Made by a program: the position numbers and the translations under genes
Assembly: GCF_012516315.1 (NCBI RefSeq)
Contig: NZ_CP051185.1
Coordinates: forward strand, 6,143,363 to 6,207,362
Direction: 5' to 3'
DNA from: Limnospira fusiformis SAG 85.79
Lineage (GTDB): Bacteria; Cyanobacteriota; Cyanobacteriia; Cyanobacteriales; Microcoleaceae
Length of the DNA: 64,000 nucleotides
Notes under the pieces: model-generated
What the model was told of the DNA's origin: nothing
Databases searched by the model: none
What the model saw: only the letters and a program-made list of their open reading frames with translations
In this document: piece after piece, positions 42,845 to 52,345 of the stretch
Numbering within the stretch: position 1 is the first letter of the stretch
Layout of the letters: each line of letters begins with the position of its first letter

Positions 42845-44362
42845 ATGTCATTTCAGCCCAGATCTAGCGGCATTTTATTACACCCTACCTCCCTACCAGG
42901 TCGATATGGCATCGGGGACATAGGGCCGAATGCTTATCAGTTTGTGGACTTTCTCAGAGACAGTCACCAACAACTGTGGCAAATCCTGCCCCTAGGTCCA
43001 ACCGGGTTTGGAAATTCTCCTTACCTTTCCTATTCCGCCTTTGCGGGAAATCCTCTGTTAATCAGTCCTGATATGTTAGCCGAGACCGGACTACTGACAG
43101 CAAAAGATTTAGACAAAATCCCCACCCTACCCACAGATATGGTGGATTTTGACCGGGTAAGAGAACTGAAAACCCCTCTATTTCTTAAAGCCTTCCAGAA
43201 TTTTCGGAAACAGGAACCATCAGACCTTCATCGCGAATTTGATGAATTTTGTGGCCAGAAAAGCTACTGGCTAGATGACTACGCCTTTTTTATGGCTCTC
43301 AAAGATGCCCAAGACGGGGCGAGTTGGCACACTTGGGATGATGAAATTTCCCGGCGCAAGCCAGAAGCGATGAAAAAATGGCAGGAAAAACTGAGCGAAG
43401 AAATCTTTTTCCATAAGTATCTGCAATTTACCTTCAATCGTCAGTGGGCAAATTTGAAGCGCTACGCCAATGAACAGGGAATCCAGATTTTTGGAGATTT
43501 GGCGATTTATGTAGCCCATGATAGTGCGGATGTGTGGTCTCATCCCGAAATTTTCTGTTTAGACGGAGAAACGGGAGAGGCGGCGTTAATGGCAGGAGTC
43601 CCACCCGATTATTTTAGCGAAAGTGGGCAACTGTGGGGTAATCCGGTTTATAACTGGGATCGCCTTAAACAAAATGGGTTTGATTGGTGGGTGCATCGTA
43701 TTCAATCAATGTTGGATTATGTAGACCTTATTCGGATTGACCATTTCCGGGGTCTGGAGTCTTTTTGGGCAGTTCCCCAGGGGGAAACTACTGCCATGAA
43801 TGGTGAGTGGGTAAATGCACCGGGAGAGGATCTATTCCACACCATTGAGGAAAAGTTAGGGCGACTGCCGATTATTGCTGAAGATTTGGGGATTATTACG
43901 CCAGAGGTGGAAGCCTTGCGGGATAAATTTGAGTTACCGGGTATGAAGGTGCTGCATTTTGCATTTGATTCAGGACGGGATAACCCCTATTTACCCTATA
44001 ACTACACTTCCCCTAATTGGGTGGTGTATACGGGAACCCATGATAATGATACGACTGTGGGTTGGTTTAATAATCGATCGCTTAAACAACAGGCTCATGT
44101 AACTCGTTATTTAGGTTATCTAGGTGAGGTGCTAAATGATGGCATTCACTGGGATATGATTCGGCTGGCTTTGTCATCAGTGGCTAATCAGGCAATTTTC
44201 CCCCTACAAGATGTGTTGGGATTGGGAAGTGAGGCTAAAATGAATAAACCCAGTACCGCTGAGGGTAACTGGGCTTGGCGTTGTGAGCCTGGGTTGCTAA
44301 CTGATGAAATTGGCGATCGCCTGAAGTTCTGGACAGATACCTATGGACGCGCGCCTAGATAA
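42845..44362 (+). CDS. malQ: 4-alpha-glucanotransferase (amylomaltase, GH77)
   Basis: Transfers alpha-1,4-glucan chains during glycogen/maltodextrin metabolism. The 505-residue protein begins SSGILLHPTSLPGRYGIGDI. The GH77 catalytic set is visible: nucleophile in LIRIDHFRGLESFWAV, acid/base in PIIAEDLGIITPEV, and transition-state Asp in VYTGTHDNDTTVGWF. I chose the ATG at 42845 since the first 25 residues of the longer frame are unlike the family. Confidence 0.95.
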   Translation: MSFQPRSSGILLHPTSLPGRYGIGDIGPNAYQFVDFLRDSHQQLWQILPLGPTGFGNSPYLSYSAFAGNPLLISPDMLAETGLLTAKDLDKIPTLPTDMVDFDRVRELKTPLFLKAFQNFRKQEPSDLHREFDEFCGQKSYWLDDYAFFMALKDAQDGASWHTWDDEISRRKPEAMKKWQEKLSEEIFFHKYLQFTFNRQWANLKRYANEQGIQIFGDLAIYVAHDSADVWSHPEIFCLDGETGEAALMAGVPPDYFSESGQLWGNPVYNWDRLKQNGFDWWVHRIQSMLDYVDLIRIDHFRGLESFWAVPQGETTAMNGEWVNAPGEDLFHTIEEKLGRLPIIAEDLGIITPEVEALRDKFELPGMKVLHFAFDSGRDNPYLPYNYTSPNWVVYTGTHDNDTTVGWFNNRSLKQQAHVTRYLGYLGEVLNDGIHWDMIRLALSSVANQAIFPLQDVLGLGSEAKMNKPSTAEGNWAWRCEPGLLTDEIGDRLKFWTDTYGRAPR

Positions 44363-44370
44363 AAGGTGAA

Positions 44371-45297
44371 CTAGGAACTGGGAATATCGGCGGTTTCATC
44401 GCTATTCCCAGCCTTAAATACCGCTTCTTGCACCATTCCCGGTTCTCCCAAGCGTCTGGCTTCGCCGTTGTTGACCTTCACCAATACGCCTCCGGCATTT
44501 CCGGCCACTACCACCACTTCAGTTTTAGCTGTCCAGGTTTTTTGAGTGCCACCGGGTAATATTCCCTGAAATTCGGTTTTTCCGTCTATTTCAATCAGTA
44601 CCCAAGACTCATCCTTAACCACTATTCCCACTTCAACATCCTGAATAATAGGTTGTGGTGCGGGTGCGGGTGTCGGTGCGGGTGCGGGTGTCGGTGCTGA
44701 TGATTCTGCTACCACTACGGTAGTGGAAGATTGAGACACTAACTGACTCTGTGGGGGGGATGGTGTTGTGGTTACCGGATTTGGCTGTGGCGTGACCACA
44801 GTATCCCCACTAGCTGATTCTGTCTGTGTAACTGCTAATTCACCGGATTGGGGAACCAGATAAGACAGCGCATTAACGGCACAAATAATCAGTAGAGTAT
44901 AAGTTAGATACAGATGAGTTGGCCGTAATTGTGGCAGAGACAGCAATTTAAGCGATCGCGCCAGAGTCTTTTCCCCAGGTTCCGGTAAAAAGAAATTGGC
45001 TAACTCCTCTCCATTCAGCCCCAAAGCATCCGCATATTGGCGAATCAGACCCTGAGTATAAATAGGTTCAGGTAGGTTATCTATTTCACCCTCTTCGATG
45101 GCTTGGAGTAAATGGGTGCGAATACGGGTATAAGCTGCCACCATACCCAAGGAGAAGGAATTTTTCATCCTGGCATCACGCAACTGTTGACCAATATCTG
45201 ATAGGCGTTGTGCCTGGTCATGATCAACTCGATTTTGTGGTTGCTTGTGATTTTCGGATCTATTTTGAAAAATTGGGTGAGTAAGAGTTAATTTCAT
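44371..45297 (-). CDS. RodZ-like HTH membrane protein
   Basis: The 308-residue protein has a cytoplasmic RodZ-type helix-turn-helix (IGQQLRDARMKNSFSLGMVA, then YTQGLIRQYADALGLNGEEL, about residues 34-100). One membrane helix (YLTYTLLIICAVNALSYLVP, about 128-150), a Pro/Thr/Ala-rich spacer and a C-terminal DUF4115 domain (VKDESWVLIEIDGKTEFQGI) follow. RodZ links MreB to the envelope. It follows the pseudouridine synthase gene by 12 bp, so both are co-transcribed. Confidence 0.85.
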   Translation of the reverse strand: MKLTLTHPIFQNRSENHKQPQNRVDHDQAQRLSDIGQQLRDARMKNSFSLGMVAAYTRIRTHLLQAIEEGEIDNLPEPIYTQGLIRQYADALGLNGEELANFFLPEPGEKTLARSLKLLSLPQLRPTHLYLTYTLLIICAVNALSYLVPQSGELAVTQTESASGDTVVTPQPNPVTTTPSPPQSQLVSQSSTTVVVAESSAPTPAPAPTPAPAPQPIIQDVEVGIVVKDESWVLIEIDGKTEFQGILPGGTQKTWTAKTEVVVVAGNAGGVLVKVNNGEARRLGEPGMVQEAVFKAGNSDETADIPSS

Positions 45298-45309
45298 AAG
45301 CCATGATCC

Positions 45310-46083
45310 TCAAGAACAACTGCCAGATTTCCAGACACAGACTCGATTCTTTAGCAAATGCACTTCAGAGTTTTTCAGGGATCTATATTCACCTGAAGCT
45401 AATTCAGGTTTCCCAGTCGAGTTGAGATAAATAGGCCCAATTGCTGTCCGATGCAGTTGAACCACTGGATAACCGAGAGCCTCTGCTACTCGCCGAATCT
45501 GTCGGTTTCTCCCTTCTCGTAAAACCACTTCTAGCAAAGTCTGAGAGCGGCTCGGTTTCCCGATGGGCCTAACTTGAGCTGGTAATGTGTTTTTACCAGA
45601 TAGTAGGATACCTTGTCTCCACTGTTCTAAAACAGATTCTGGAGGACAGCCTTGGACTAGAACTTGATAGGTTTTAGCTACATGATAACGGGGATGGGTT
45701 AAAAGAAATGTCAGTTCACCATCATTTGTGATGAGTAATGCACCGGTTGAGTCGCTGTCTAAGCGACCTACGGGGTGCAGTCCCTGTCCGACTCGCATTT
45801 GACGCGGCAGCAGGTCTAAAACCGCTTTTCGGCCTTGGGGTTCTGCACAGGTGCAAACTACGCCTAGGGGTTTATTTAGCAGTAGGTATAGGGGTTGGGG
45901 TTGACTGGAAGGGTGCAGTGCGCGTCCGTCAATTTCAATGCGATCGCATTTGGGATCTGCTTTCTGGCCTAAATAAGCGCGATCGCCATTTACTTTGACC
46001 CTTCCTGATAGTATCATCTCCTCGGCATGACGACGAGAGGCGACTCCCCAGTGAGATATGATTTTCTGTAGCCTTTCATTCAT
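45310..46083 (-). CDS. RsuA/RluB-family pseudouridine synthase
   Basis: The 257-residue rRNA-modifying enzyme has an N-terminal S4 RNA-binding domain (RLQKIISHWGVASRRHAEEM) and a catalytic domain with the family Asp motif GRLDSDSTGALLITNDGEL. REGRNRQIRRVAEALGYPV is near the C-terminus. Most like RluB, which modifies 23S rRNA; RluE/RsuA specificity cannot be excluded. First gene of a probable two-gene operon with the RodZ-like gene. Confidence 0.92.
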   Translation of the reverse strand: MNERLQKIISHWGVASRRHAEEMILSGRVKVNGDRAYLGQKADPKCDRIEIDGRALHPSSQPQPLYLLLNKPLGVVCTCAEPQGRKAVLDLLPRQMRVGQGLHPVGRLDSDSTGALLITNDGELTFLLTHPRYHVAKTYQVLVQGCPPESVLEQWRQGILLSGKNTLPAQVRPIGKPSRSQTLLEVVLREGRNRQIRRVAEALGYPVVQLHRTAIGPIYLNSTGKPELASGEYRSLKNSEVHLLKNRVCVWKSGSCS

Positions 46084-46308
46084 AGAGGTTGACGACAGGG
46101 CATCCCTTATGGATGTTGGATTACAACGGGGTGATTTGCTGGGTAGAAGGCACTGATTTTCCTTAACTATGGGAGTTATAGGAGTTTCCGTAGTAGTGGA
46201 TCAATCTGTAGGTGAGACTGACGAGTTAGATTCTTGCATATATCTATGCTGCATATACCAATATTACAACAATTCTTGATTTTTTGATAACAAATTAACA
46301 GCGAGATT

Positions 46309-47001
46309 ATGACGGGGACTAAAACTGAGGAAAAGAAACTGATCGCAACGGTTCTATCGGCGGCGCTACAGCTTTGGTTGCGATCGCAAGTGGAGGGGGT
46401 AGAATCTTTAAAAATCCACGTCGGAGGTGGTAACCGATCGCTACTAAGGGGATCTATTCCCACCGTGTCCGTCTCAGCCAAGGCTGTGATTTATCAGGGC
46501 TTGCATCTTTCCCAAGTGGCTTTGAGTAGTTCCGGTATCCGTATCAATTTACGTCAGGTTCTCCAGGGTAAGCCTTTACAGCTTCTGGAAGCGATCCCGG
46601 TTGATTGTGATTTGCAAATTCTCGCCTCGGATCTTAATGCTTCCGTGAGTTCGCCACTTCTAGCCAATGCCATTACCCAACTGCTACAGTCTCACTTACC
46701 ACTGACTGAGGGAACCCTCGAACATCTGCAATTAAGGCTCAATAGCGATCGCCTGACGTTAAATGCTGATTTAATCACAGATTCCCATGGGGCGATCGCC
46801 CTTAGTTTAGATAGCCAATTACAGCGGATCAGTTCCACCCAACTGTTACTACACCAGCCCTATATCAAAGCCGATCCCCTCATTAGTGCCACTGTGCTAG
46901 AGTCAATTCCGATTGACTTAGGAACTGATGTAGATATTGAGGATCTGAGTATCAGTAAGGAACAGCTTACCCTACGGGGGAAAATTTGGGTCAATCCCTA
47001 G
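46309..47001 (+). CDS. DUF2993 (LmeA-like) protein
   Basis: The 230-residue protein matches the cyanobacterial DUF2993 pattern: ALQLWLRSQVEGVESLKIHV near the N-terminus, GLHLSQVALSSSGIRIN, and a repeated beta-rich LRLNSDRLTLNADL segment. Mycobacterial LmeA of this family binds phospholipids in the envelope; in cyanobacteria the role is unknown. No clear signal peptide. Its last 4 bp overlap the end of convergent cdsA. Confidence 0.8.
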   Translation: MTGTKTEEKKLIATVLSAALQLWLRSQVEGVESLKIHVGGGNRSLLRGSIPTVSVSAKAVIYQGLHLSQVALSSSGIRINLRQVLQGKPLQLLEAIPVDCDLQILASDLNASVSSPLLANAITQLLQSHLPLTEGTLEHLQLRLNSDRLTLNADLITDSHGAIALSLDSQLQRISSTQLLLHQPYIKADPLISATVLESIPIDLGTDVDIEDLSISKEQLTLRGKIWVNP

Positions 47002-47888
47002 GTTTTGAATAAAGGTAGCACCAAGGTGACAAAGTAATAGACTAGGGGGGCGGTAAAAACATAGCTATCAGCGCGATCGAGAATGCCGCCGTGACCGGGG
47101 ATGAGTTGACCGGAATCTTTGACTCCAGCATCGCGCTTCATCATTGATTCGGTCAGGTCTCCCAAAAGACTAGCTATGCCAATTATAATACCCAGGGCGA
47201 AACCTGTCCAGAGAAACTGCGGCCATTGCAGAAACCAAGCACCAGCGATCGCCACTCCAATGCTACCTAAAATCCCGAATATAGCGCCCTCTACGGTTTT
47301 TTTGGGGCTAATATCAGAAAGTCGGGTCCGCCCCAAAAATTTCCCAAAAATGTATGCGCCAATATCCGCCGCCCAAATGCAACCAAAAGCCAGCAGACTG
47401 GCGGTCAATCCTTCAGTGAGGGTATAGGATAAATCCCACGATGGCGGAAAGTATCTGAGTTGAGGTAGGTTAGTGGTGACATGGGTTAACAGGGGACTGG
47501 AACCATCTAGCCCCACCCGTAGCCTAATCCAATAACTGGGTAAGTATCCACCATAAAACAGACCCAAAATGGAGGCGGCAATATCAGCAATGCTAGAGAT
47601 TCTGGGTTGAAATAGCAAGTAGAAGCAGATCAGGGTTCCGGCTAGAGCGAAGATAGCATCTACTAGGTTGGGGGCGATCGCCGCCGTAACTAATAGGGCT
47701 TGACTGACAACTAGGGTAGTTTTCCCGGCTGGTTCGATGCCTTTAGCCCGCACCAGTTGAAAGTATTCTAACTGACCTAGGTACACAATCACCCCAAAGC
47801 CGAGGGTAAAGTACCATCCCCCTAGGGTTAGCATGAGCAAGGCGAGGGCGATCGCCACAATTCCACTGATGACACGAGACCAAGACAT
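46998..47888 (-). CDS. cdsA: Phosphatidate cytidylyltransferase
   Basis: Makes CDP-diacylglycerol for phospholipid synthesis. The 296-residue protein is an integral membrane enzyme with about eight helices and ends in the CdsA signature KRDAGVKDSGQLIPGHGG followed by ILDRADSYVFTAP. The N-terminal helices are as in the family. Divergent or upstream partners in lipid metabolism are not adjacent. Confidence 0.95.
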   Translation of the reverse strand: MSWSRVISGIVAIALALLMLTLGGWYFTLGFGVIVYLGQLEYFQLVRAKGIEPAGKTTLVVSQALLVTAAIAPNLVDAIFALAGTLICFYLLFQPRISSIADIAASILGLFYGGYLPSYWIRLRVGLDGSSPLLTHVTTNLPQLRYFPPSWDLSYTLTEGLTASLLAFGCIWAADIGAYIFGKFLGRTRLSDISPKKTVEGAIFGILGSIGVAIAGAWFLQWPQFLWTGFALGIIIGIASLLGDLTESMMKRDAGVKDSGQLIPGHGGILDRADSYVFTAPLVYYFVTLVLPLFKT

Positions 47889-47982
47889 GGTTGATTAACA
47901 AGTGAACTGAATAGCAAATTGGCAAAAGATGACAGAGAAGTTACCCTGACCGCCTAGGGTAGAATAAGGGGTAATTTCCGCA

Positions 47983-48648
47983 TTAACTGATTTTCTCACC
48001 ACTAAGGATAAACATAGGATCAATTGCTACTAAACTTTGCGATCGCCCTCGACTCTCCAGGCGGTTAATGGAAGATTGGACTACCTCCACATTCCGCACC
48101 TGTAATTGAGCAAACCCTTCCGAAATTAGGTACAAGGTCTCTAAATTTGACGCAGTGGCTACAAGACGGCCTTGGGGCTGTAAATATTGCCACACCGTAA
48201 CTAGAATATCTTTGATGGCTTTTCCTCCCTCTAAACAGACGCGGTGGGGAAGGTTCTTGAGTCCATGCAAACAGTCGGGGGCGTTTCCTTCAATGACATC
48301 TACATTGGTGACACCGAAGCGATCGCAATTAGTGCGGATCAGATTAGCCACTTCCCCATCTCTTTCCACGGCAATAATTCTACCCTGGGGACATAATAAA
48401 CCAGTTTCTACCGCAATGGTTCCAGTTCCCGCCCCAATATCCCACACTATACAATCTGGCTGTAGCCGTAGATAGGAAATCAACAGCAATCTTACCTCCC
48501 GTTTACTCATGGGAATTCCTGGTAAACGTTCAAATAGGTCATCGGGAATGCCTGGGGTAATATAAGGCCAAAGTGGGGAAGACATAAAATAATTGGTGAC
48601 TTGTGCTGCTAGGGGACTTGAAATAGAAAGCCAGGGCGGGAGTTTCAA
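47983..48648 (-). CDS. cbiT: Cobalt-precorrin C15-methyltransferase/decarboxylase subunit (CbiT)
   Basis: SAM-dependent methyltransferase of cobalamin synthesis, corresponding to the C-terminal half of CobL. The 221-residue chain shows GIPMSKREVRLLLISYLRLQ and the SAM-binding motif VWDIGAGTGTIAVETGLLCP (about 69-88). GRIIAVERDGEVANLIRTNC is the acidic loop. The start overlaps the preceding decarboxylase gene stop by 4 bp, so the two are coupled. Confidence 0.9.
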   Translation of the reverse strand: MKLPPWLSISSPLAAQVTNYFMSSPLWPYITPGIPDDLFERLPGIPMSKREVRLLLISYLRLQPDCIVWDIGAGTGTIAVETGLLCPQGRIIAVERDGEVANLIRTNCDRFGVTNVDVIEGNAPDCLHGLKNLPHRVCLEGGKAIKDILVTVWQYLQPQGRLVATASNLETLYLISEGFAQLQVRNVEVVQSSINRLESRGRSQSLVAIDPMFILSGEKIS

Positions 48649-50135
48649 TGATCAATTACCCGCAGGGTTGCTAAGGTATTATCGCTACATCCGGTAATTT
48701 CTCCCCCCAAGGCTTGTACCTGTTGCAAAAATGCGATCGCTTTTTTAGATATAGCTTCCCCCGGCCACAAAATTGGCACACCTGGGGGATAGGGACAAAC
48801 ACACTCAGCGCTAATTTTACCCGGACAGTCTGGAGTTGGTAGTGAGATGGTTTTGGCAAAAAAGGCATCTCGGACAGACATCGCCGAAACCTCAGCTATG
48901 GGGGTAGCAAAGGCTGATATAGTATCGATCATCTGCCAGTCCTGCTGGTTTAGTGTGGGGGAATTTTCTAGTTCTCCAGATACAGCCTGCTGGCTGAGAA
49001 ATGCGAATCCCTTAATCATCTGATCGATATCCCCTTGGCTGTTGGCGGGACTGATGATCATCGTCAAGTGTTCGAGATCTGGTAACTCAGCAGTTACCCG
49101 AAACTGTTGATGCAGAATTGTGTCTGCTTCATAACCACTTAACCCGCAGTCGCTGACCTTAACCGTTAACCGGGTTGGGTCTAAAGCAACACACCCAGCA
49201 GTTACCGGGGGATGATAGACCCGTAAACCGGGTAAGTTTTCTAATTGAGTTTTTGCCCTCTGTGCTAATTCTAGCGCTTCTGTGAGCCTTTTTTGACCCT
49301 GATTGACCATTTGATGGCGGGCTGCATCCAGAGAAGCTAACAGCAGATAACTGGGGCTGGTGGTTTGTAGCATTTGTAGGGCGTTATCCAGACGGGTGAG
49401 GTTGATGCGATCGCCTTTAATCTGTACCATTGAGGCTTGATTCATTGCCCCTAGCACTTTATGGGTAGATTGTACCGTTAAATCAGCCCCGCATTGTAGG
49501 GCGCTTGGGGGTAGTTGCTGATGAAAGTGAAAATGTCCGCCATGGGCTTCGTCTACCAGTAGGGGGATGTTATAGTTATGAACTATGGTGGCTATGGCTG
49601 CTAAATTACCACAGATGCCGTGATAGGTGGGATATACTACCATCACGGCTTTGATGTCTGGGTGTTCATCTAGGGCTTGGGCGATCGCTTTTGGGGTCAG
49701 ACTCAGCGGTAAATGCCAATCCTGGTCATATTCAGGATTAATAAAAATAGCCCGCGCCCCCGATATCACTAATCCTGAGATTACCGATTTATGAATGTTT
49801 CGCGGTAGGAGAATTTTGTCTTCTGGGTCACAGGTCGCTAAAATTGACGCGATAATCCCCACCGTTGAACCATTGACCAAAAATCTGCACAGGTCGCCCC
49901 CAAACGCTGCCGCTGCTAATTCCTGAGCCTGTTTAATCACTCCCTCCGGTGCGAATAGATTATCTAATTCTGGCAATTCTGGCAAGTCCGCCCTAAATAC
50001 TTGCGACCCGAAAACCGCGGCCAAAGATTCGGGAATTCCCTGTCCCCGCCGATGTCCTGGGGTATAAAAAGCCGCACCCGGTGTTTCCGCCGCTTGTTTA
50101 AGGGCTGTTAATAGGGGAGTTTGATTTTGATCCAT
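48645..50135 (-). CDS. Orn/Lys/Arg decarboxylase family PLP enzyme
   Basis: The 496-residue fold-type I PLP enzyme has the family N-terminus TPGAAFYTPGHRRGQGIPES. The cofactor-binding His/Asp region is LLVDEAHGGHFHFHQQLPPS and the PLP lysine lies in VQSTHKVLGAMNQASMV. It lacks the N-terminal wing domain of the large E. coli decarboxylases, as in the short cyanobacterial/Gram-positive group (SpeA2-like). The substrate is probably lysine or arginine but is not proven. Operon with cbiT. Confidence 0.88.
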   Translation of the reverse strand: MDQNQTPLLTALKQAAETPGAAFYTPGHRRGQGIPESLAAVFGSQVFRADLPELPELDNLFAPEGVIKQAQELAAAAFGGDLCRFLVNGSTVGIIASILATCDPEDKILLPRNIHKSVISGLVISGARAIFINPEYDQDWHLPLSLTPKAIAQALDEHPDIKAVMVVYPTYHGICGNLAAIATIVHNYNIPLLVDEAHGGHFHFHQQLPPSALQCGADLTVQSTHKVLGAMNQASMVQIKGDRINLTRLDNALQMLQTTSPSYLLLASLDAARHQMVNQGQKRLTEALELAQRAKTQLENLPGLRVYHPPVTAGCVALDPTRLTVKVSDCGLSGYEADTILHQQFRVTAELPDLEHLTMIISPANSQGDIDQMIKGFAFLSQQAVSGELENSPTLNQQDWQMIDTISAFATPIAEVSAMSVRDAFFAKTISLPTPDCPGKISAECVCPYPPGVPILWPGEAISKKAIAFLQQVQALGGEITGCSDNTLATLRVIDH

Positions 50136-50249
50136 AATTGATCCACATCCACACAGGTCGCAGATTCCGGCTGATCTATTATTTAGATTTTGACTGTTTA
50201 CTGGTATTATAACATATATCCAACCACTATAAAAATTTTATAGAACTGT

Positions 50250-51341
50250 ATGCTTACCGCCGGAATTGTAGGATTACCTAATGTCGGAAAATCTACTCTT
50301 TTTAATGCCCTAGTTGCTAATGCTAAAGCCCAGGCTGCTAATTTTCCCTTTTGTACCATTGAACCTAATGTCGGGGTCGTCGCGGTTCCTGATGAACGTT
50401 TACAGGTATTAGCTAAAATTTCTAATTCCGAACAAATTGTCCCTACCAGAATTGAATTTGTTGATATCGCTGGACTCGTGCAAGGTGCTAGTCAAGGGGA
50501 GGGATTGGGTAATCAGTTTCTCTCCCATATTCGGGAGGTAGATGCGATCGTTCAGGTCGTCCGCTGCTTTGAAAATGATGATATTATTCATGTGTCCGGT
50601 TCCGTCGATCCGGTGCGGGATATTGAAATTATTAATCTGGAATTGGCTTATCGTGATTTGTCTCAGGTAGAACGTCGCATAGAACGCACCCGCAAACAAG
50701 CCCGCACTAGCAAAGAAGCCCAGTTAGAATTGGGTGCTTTAGAGAAAATTTCCGCCGTCTTAAACGATGGAAAATCTGCCCGTTTGGTCGATTTATCTGA
50801 AGAAGAAGCCGAGGCGATTAAGGGCTTGGGTTTATTGACCAGAAAGCCGATTATTTATGCTGCTAATGTGTCCGAAGATGATTTGGCTACCGGTAACGAA
50901 TGGGTCGAAAAAGTGAGAGCGATCGCTTCCCAAGAAAATGCCCAAGTTGTGATTATATCCGCTCAAGTAGAATCAGAACTTGTAGAACTTTCCGACTCCG
51001 AAAAGCAGGACTTTTTGGAATCACTGGGAGTGCAAGAAGGCGGTTTAAAATCCCTAATTGCGGCTACCTATAAACTCTTAGGACTGAGAACATTTTTGAC
51101 CACCGGACCCAAAGAAACTCGCGCCTGGACTATCCACGAGGGAATGTCCGCACCCCAAGCCGCCGGAGTTATTCACTCTGATTTTGAAAGGGGTTTTATC
51201 CGCGCCGAAACCGTAGCTTATCAAGACTTAGTTACTCATGGGTCTATGAATGCGGCTAAGGATAAAGGCTTAGTCCGCAGTGAAGGTAAGGAATATATCG
51301 TCCAAGAGGGGGATGTCATGTTGTTCCGATTTAATGTTTAA
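50250..51341 (+). CDS. ychF: YchF/OLA1-type ATPase
   Basis: The 363-residue Obg-related P-loop ATPase has G1 AGIVGLPNVGKSTLFNAL (residues 3-20), NFPFCTIEPNVGVVAVPD, G3 DIAGLVQGASQGEGLGN and a C-terminal TGS domain (LRTFLTTGPKETRAWTIHEG). It binds the ribosome and modulates stress responses in studied bacteria. Stands alone, divergent from the decarboxylase gene. Confidence 0.97.
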   Translation: MLTAGIVGLPNVGKSTLFNALVANAKAQAANFPFCTIEPNVGVVAVPDERLQVLAKISNSEQIVPTRIEFVDIAGLVQGASQGEGLGNQFLSHIREVDAIVQVVRCFENDDIIHVSGSVDPVRDIEIINLELAYRDLSQVERRIERTRKQARTSKEAQLELGALEKISAVLNDGKSARLVDLSEEEAEAIKGLGLLTRKPIIYAANVSEDDLATGNEWVEKVRAIASQENAQVVIISAQVESELVELSDSEKQDFLESLGVQEGGLKSLIAATYKLLGLRTFLTTGPKETRAWTIHEGMSAPQAAGVIHSDFERGFIRAETVAYQDLVTHGSMNAAKDKGLVRSEGKEYIVQEGDVMLFRFNV

Positions 51342-51475
51342 TAGAGTTGGCGGGAGATTTCTTTCAGGGGTGAGGTAGAATTACTCAACTCAAGGCTGGC
51401 GGGTCATGGCTGATTAATTAGTAACACATCTCATCAAGAAATCCTCCGACCATACAACTTAATACTGAGGTCTAA

Positions 51476-51832
51476 ATGATGGGTCTAATGAATTTAATCA
51501 TTGCTTGGTTGGTGACTGCGGTCAGCTTATTTTTAATTGCTAAACTCAGCAAATTTACCGGGGTAGAAATTGAAGACTTTAAAAAAGCCTTAACATCCTC
51601 CGCTGTTTTCGGGTTATTAAATCTCTTAGTCCGACTTGCTGTCCCTCTGACCGTGGTTTTTTCGAGTTTCATTATCACCTTATTGTTGAATATGGCGATT
51701 TTTGGACTAGCGGCTTGGCTAGTGAGAGGTTTCTATCTCCGTCGGGGTATTTGGAGTGCTTTAATTGGCGCTTTGGCTTTGAGTTTCATTAACTCGATTT
51801 TATACGAAGTTCTCGAGAATGTTGGGATTTAA
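51476..51832 (+). CDS. Phage holin family (superfamily IV-type) membrane protein
   Basis: The 118-residue protein has four hydrophobic helices (about 5-24, 38-60, 62-85, 92-112) with the pattern KLSKFTGVEIEDFKKALTSS and LVRGFYLRRGIWSALIGALA. These match the small phage-holin-like membrane proteins common in cyanobacterial chromosomes. Despite the name there is no phage context here, and the function is unknown. Confidence 0.75.
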   Translation: MMGLMNLIIAWLVTAVSLFLIAKLSKFTGVEIEDFKKALTSSAVFGLLNLLVRLAVPLTVVFSSFIITLLLNMAIFGLAAWLVRGFYLRRGIWSALIGALALSFINSILYEVLENVGI

Positions 51833-51905
51833 AGAGAGAGGTCAACTGAAAAGTTAGTGGCTATATGGGAATGGCTTACTCCCTTATAGCCATTAATTAG
51901 GATGG

Positions 51906-52250
51906 TTAGTGAGGCGATTTCGGTTGAGTTTTGAGAATCGCACTTTTCAAGAGTTCTTTATTAATTGTTGTGGGTGTAGCCGCCGCAGAATTAGCGCCAG
52001 GACGCGCCGTAGCCGCTGGGAAATGGGAAGTTTCCGTAAAATTCCAATGATTGAGAATGTCCAATTGTGCATCAACAATGGGATCATATTTTTCGTACCA
52101 ACTAGCGATCGCCGTTGATAAAGTTTCGATATCATCTGGTAAAGGTTCAATTAAAGTCAGCAGTTCTTGACATTTAGCATCAGTGAACAATTTAGGCTGA
52201 GTTGTCAGGAGTTTAATAAACGCTTCTAGGTTTTGCTTATAGAAAGACAT
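51906..52250 (-). CDS. Hypothetical protein
   Basis: The 114-residue protein is mostly helical (MSFYKQNLEAFIKLLTTQPK, LPDDIETLSTAIASWYEKYD), with an Ala/Thr/Pro-rich spacer and a basic C-terminus. No motif recognised. It sits between the holin-like gene and comM, on the opposite strand; the codon pattern and clean start make it a likely real gene. Confidence 0.55.
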   Translation of the reverse strand: MSFYKQNLEAFIKLLTTQPKLFTDAKCQELLTLIEPLPDDIETLSTAIASWYEKYDPIVDAQLDILNHWNFTETSHFPAATARPGANSAAATPTTINKELLKSAILKTQPKSPH

Positions 52251-52345
52251 AGCAGTTAGTTAAGATTTTCTGAAATTTAGGATAATACTTATCCTACTAA
52301 TATACCATAAAAATAGCCATCCTACAAGTCATCAATAATTGTATT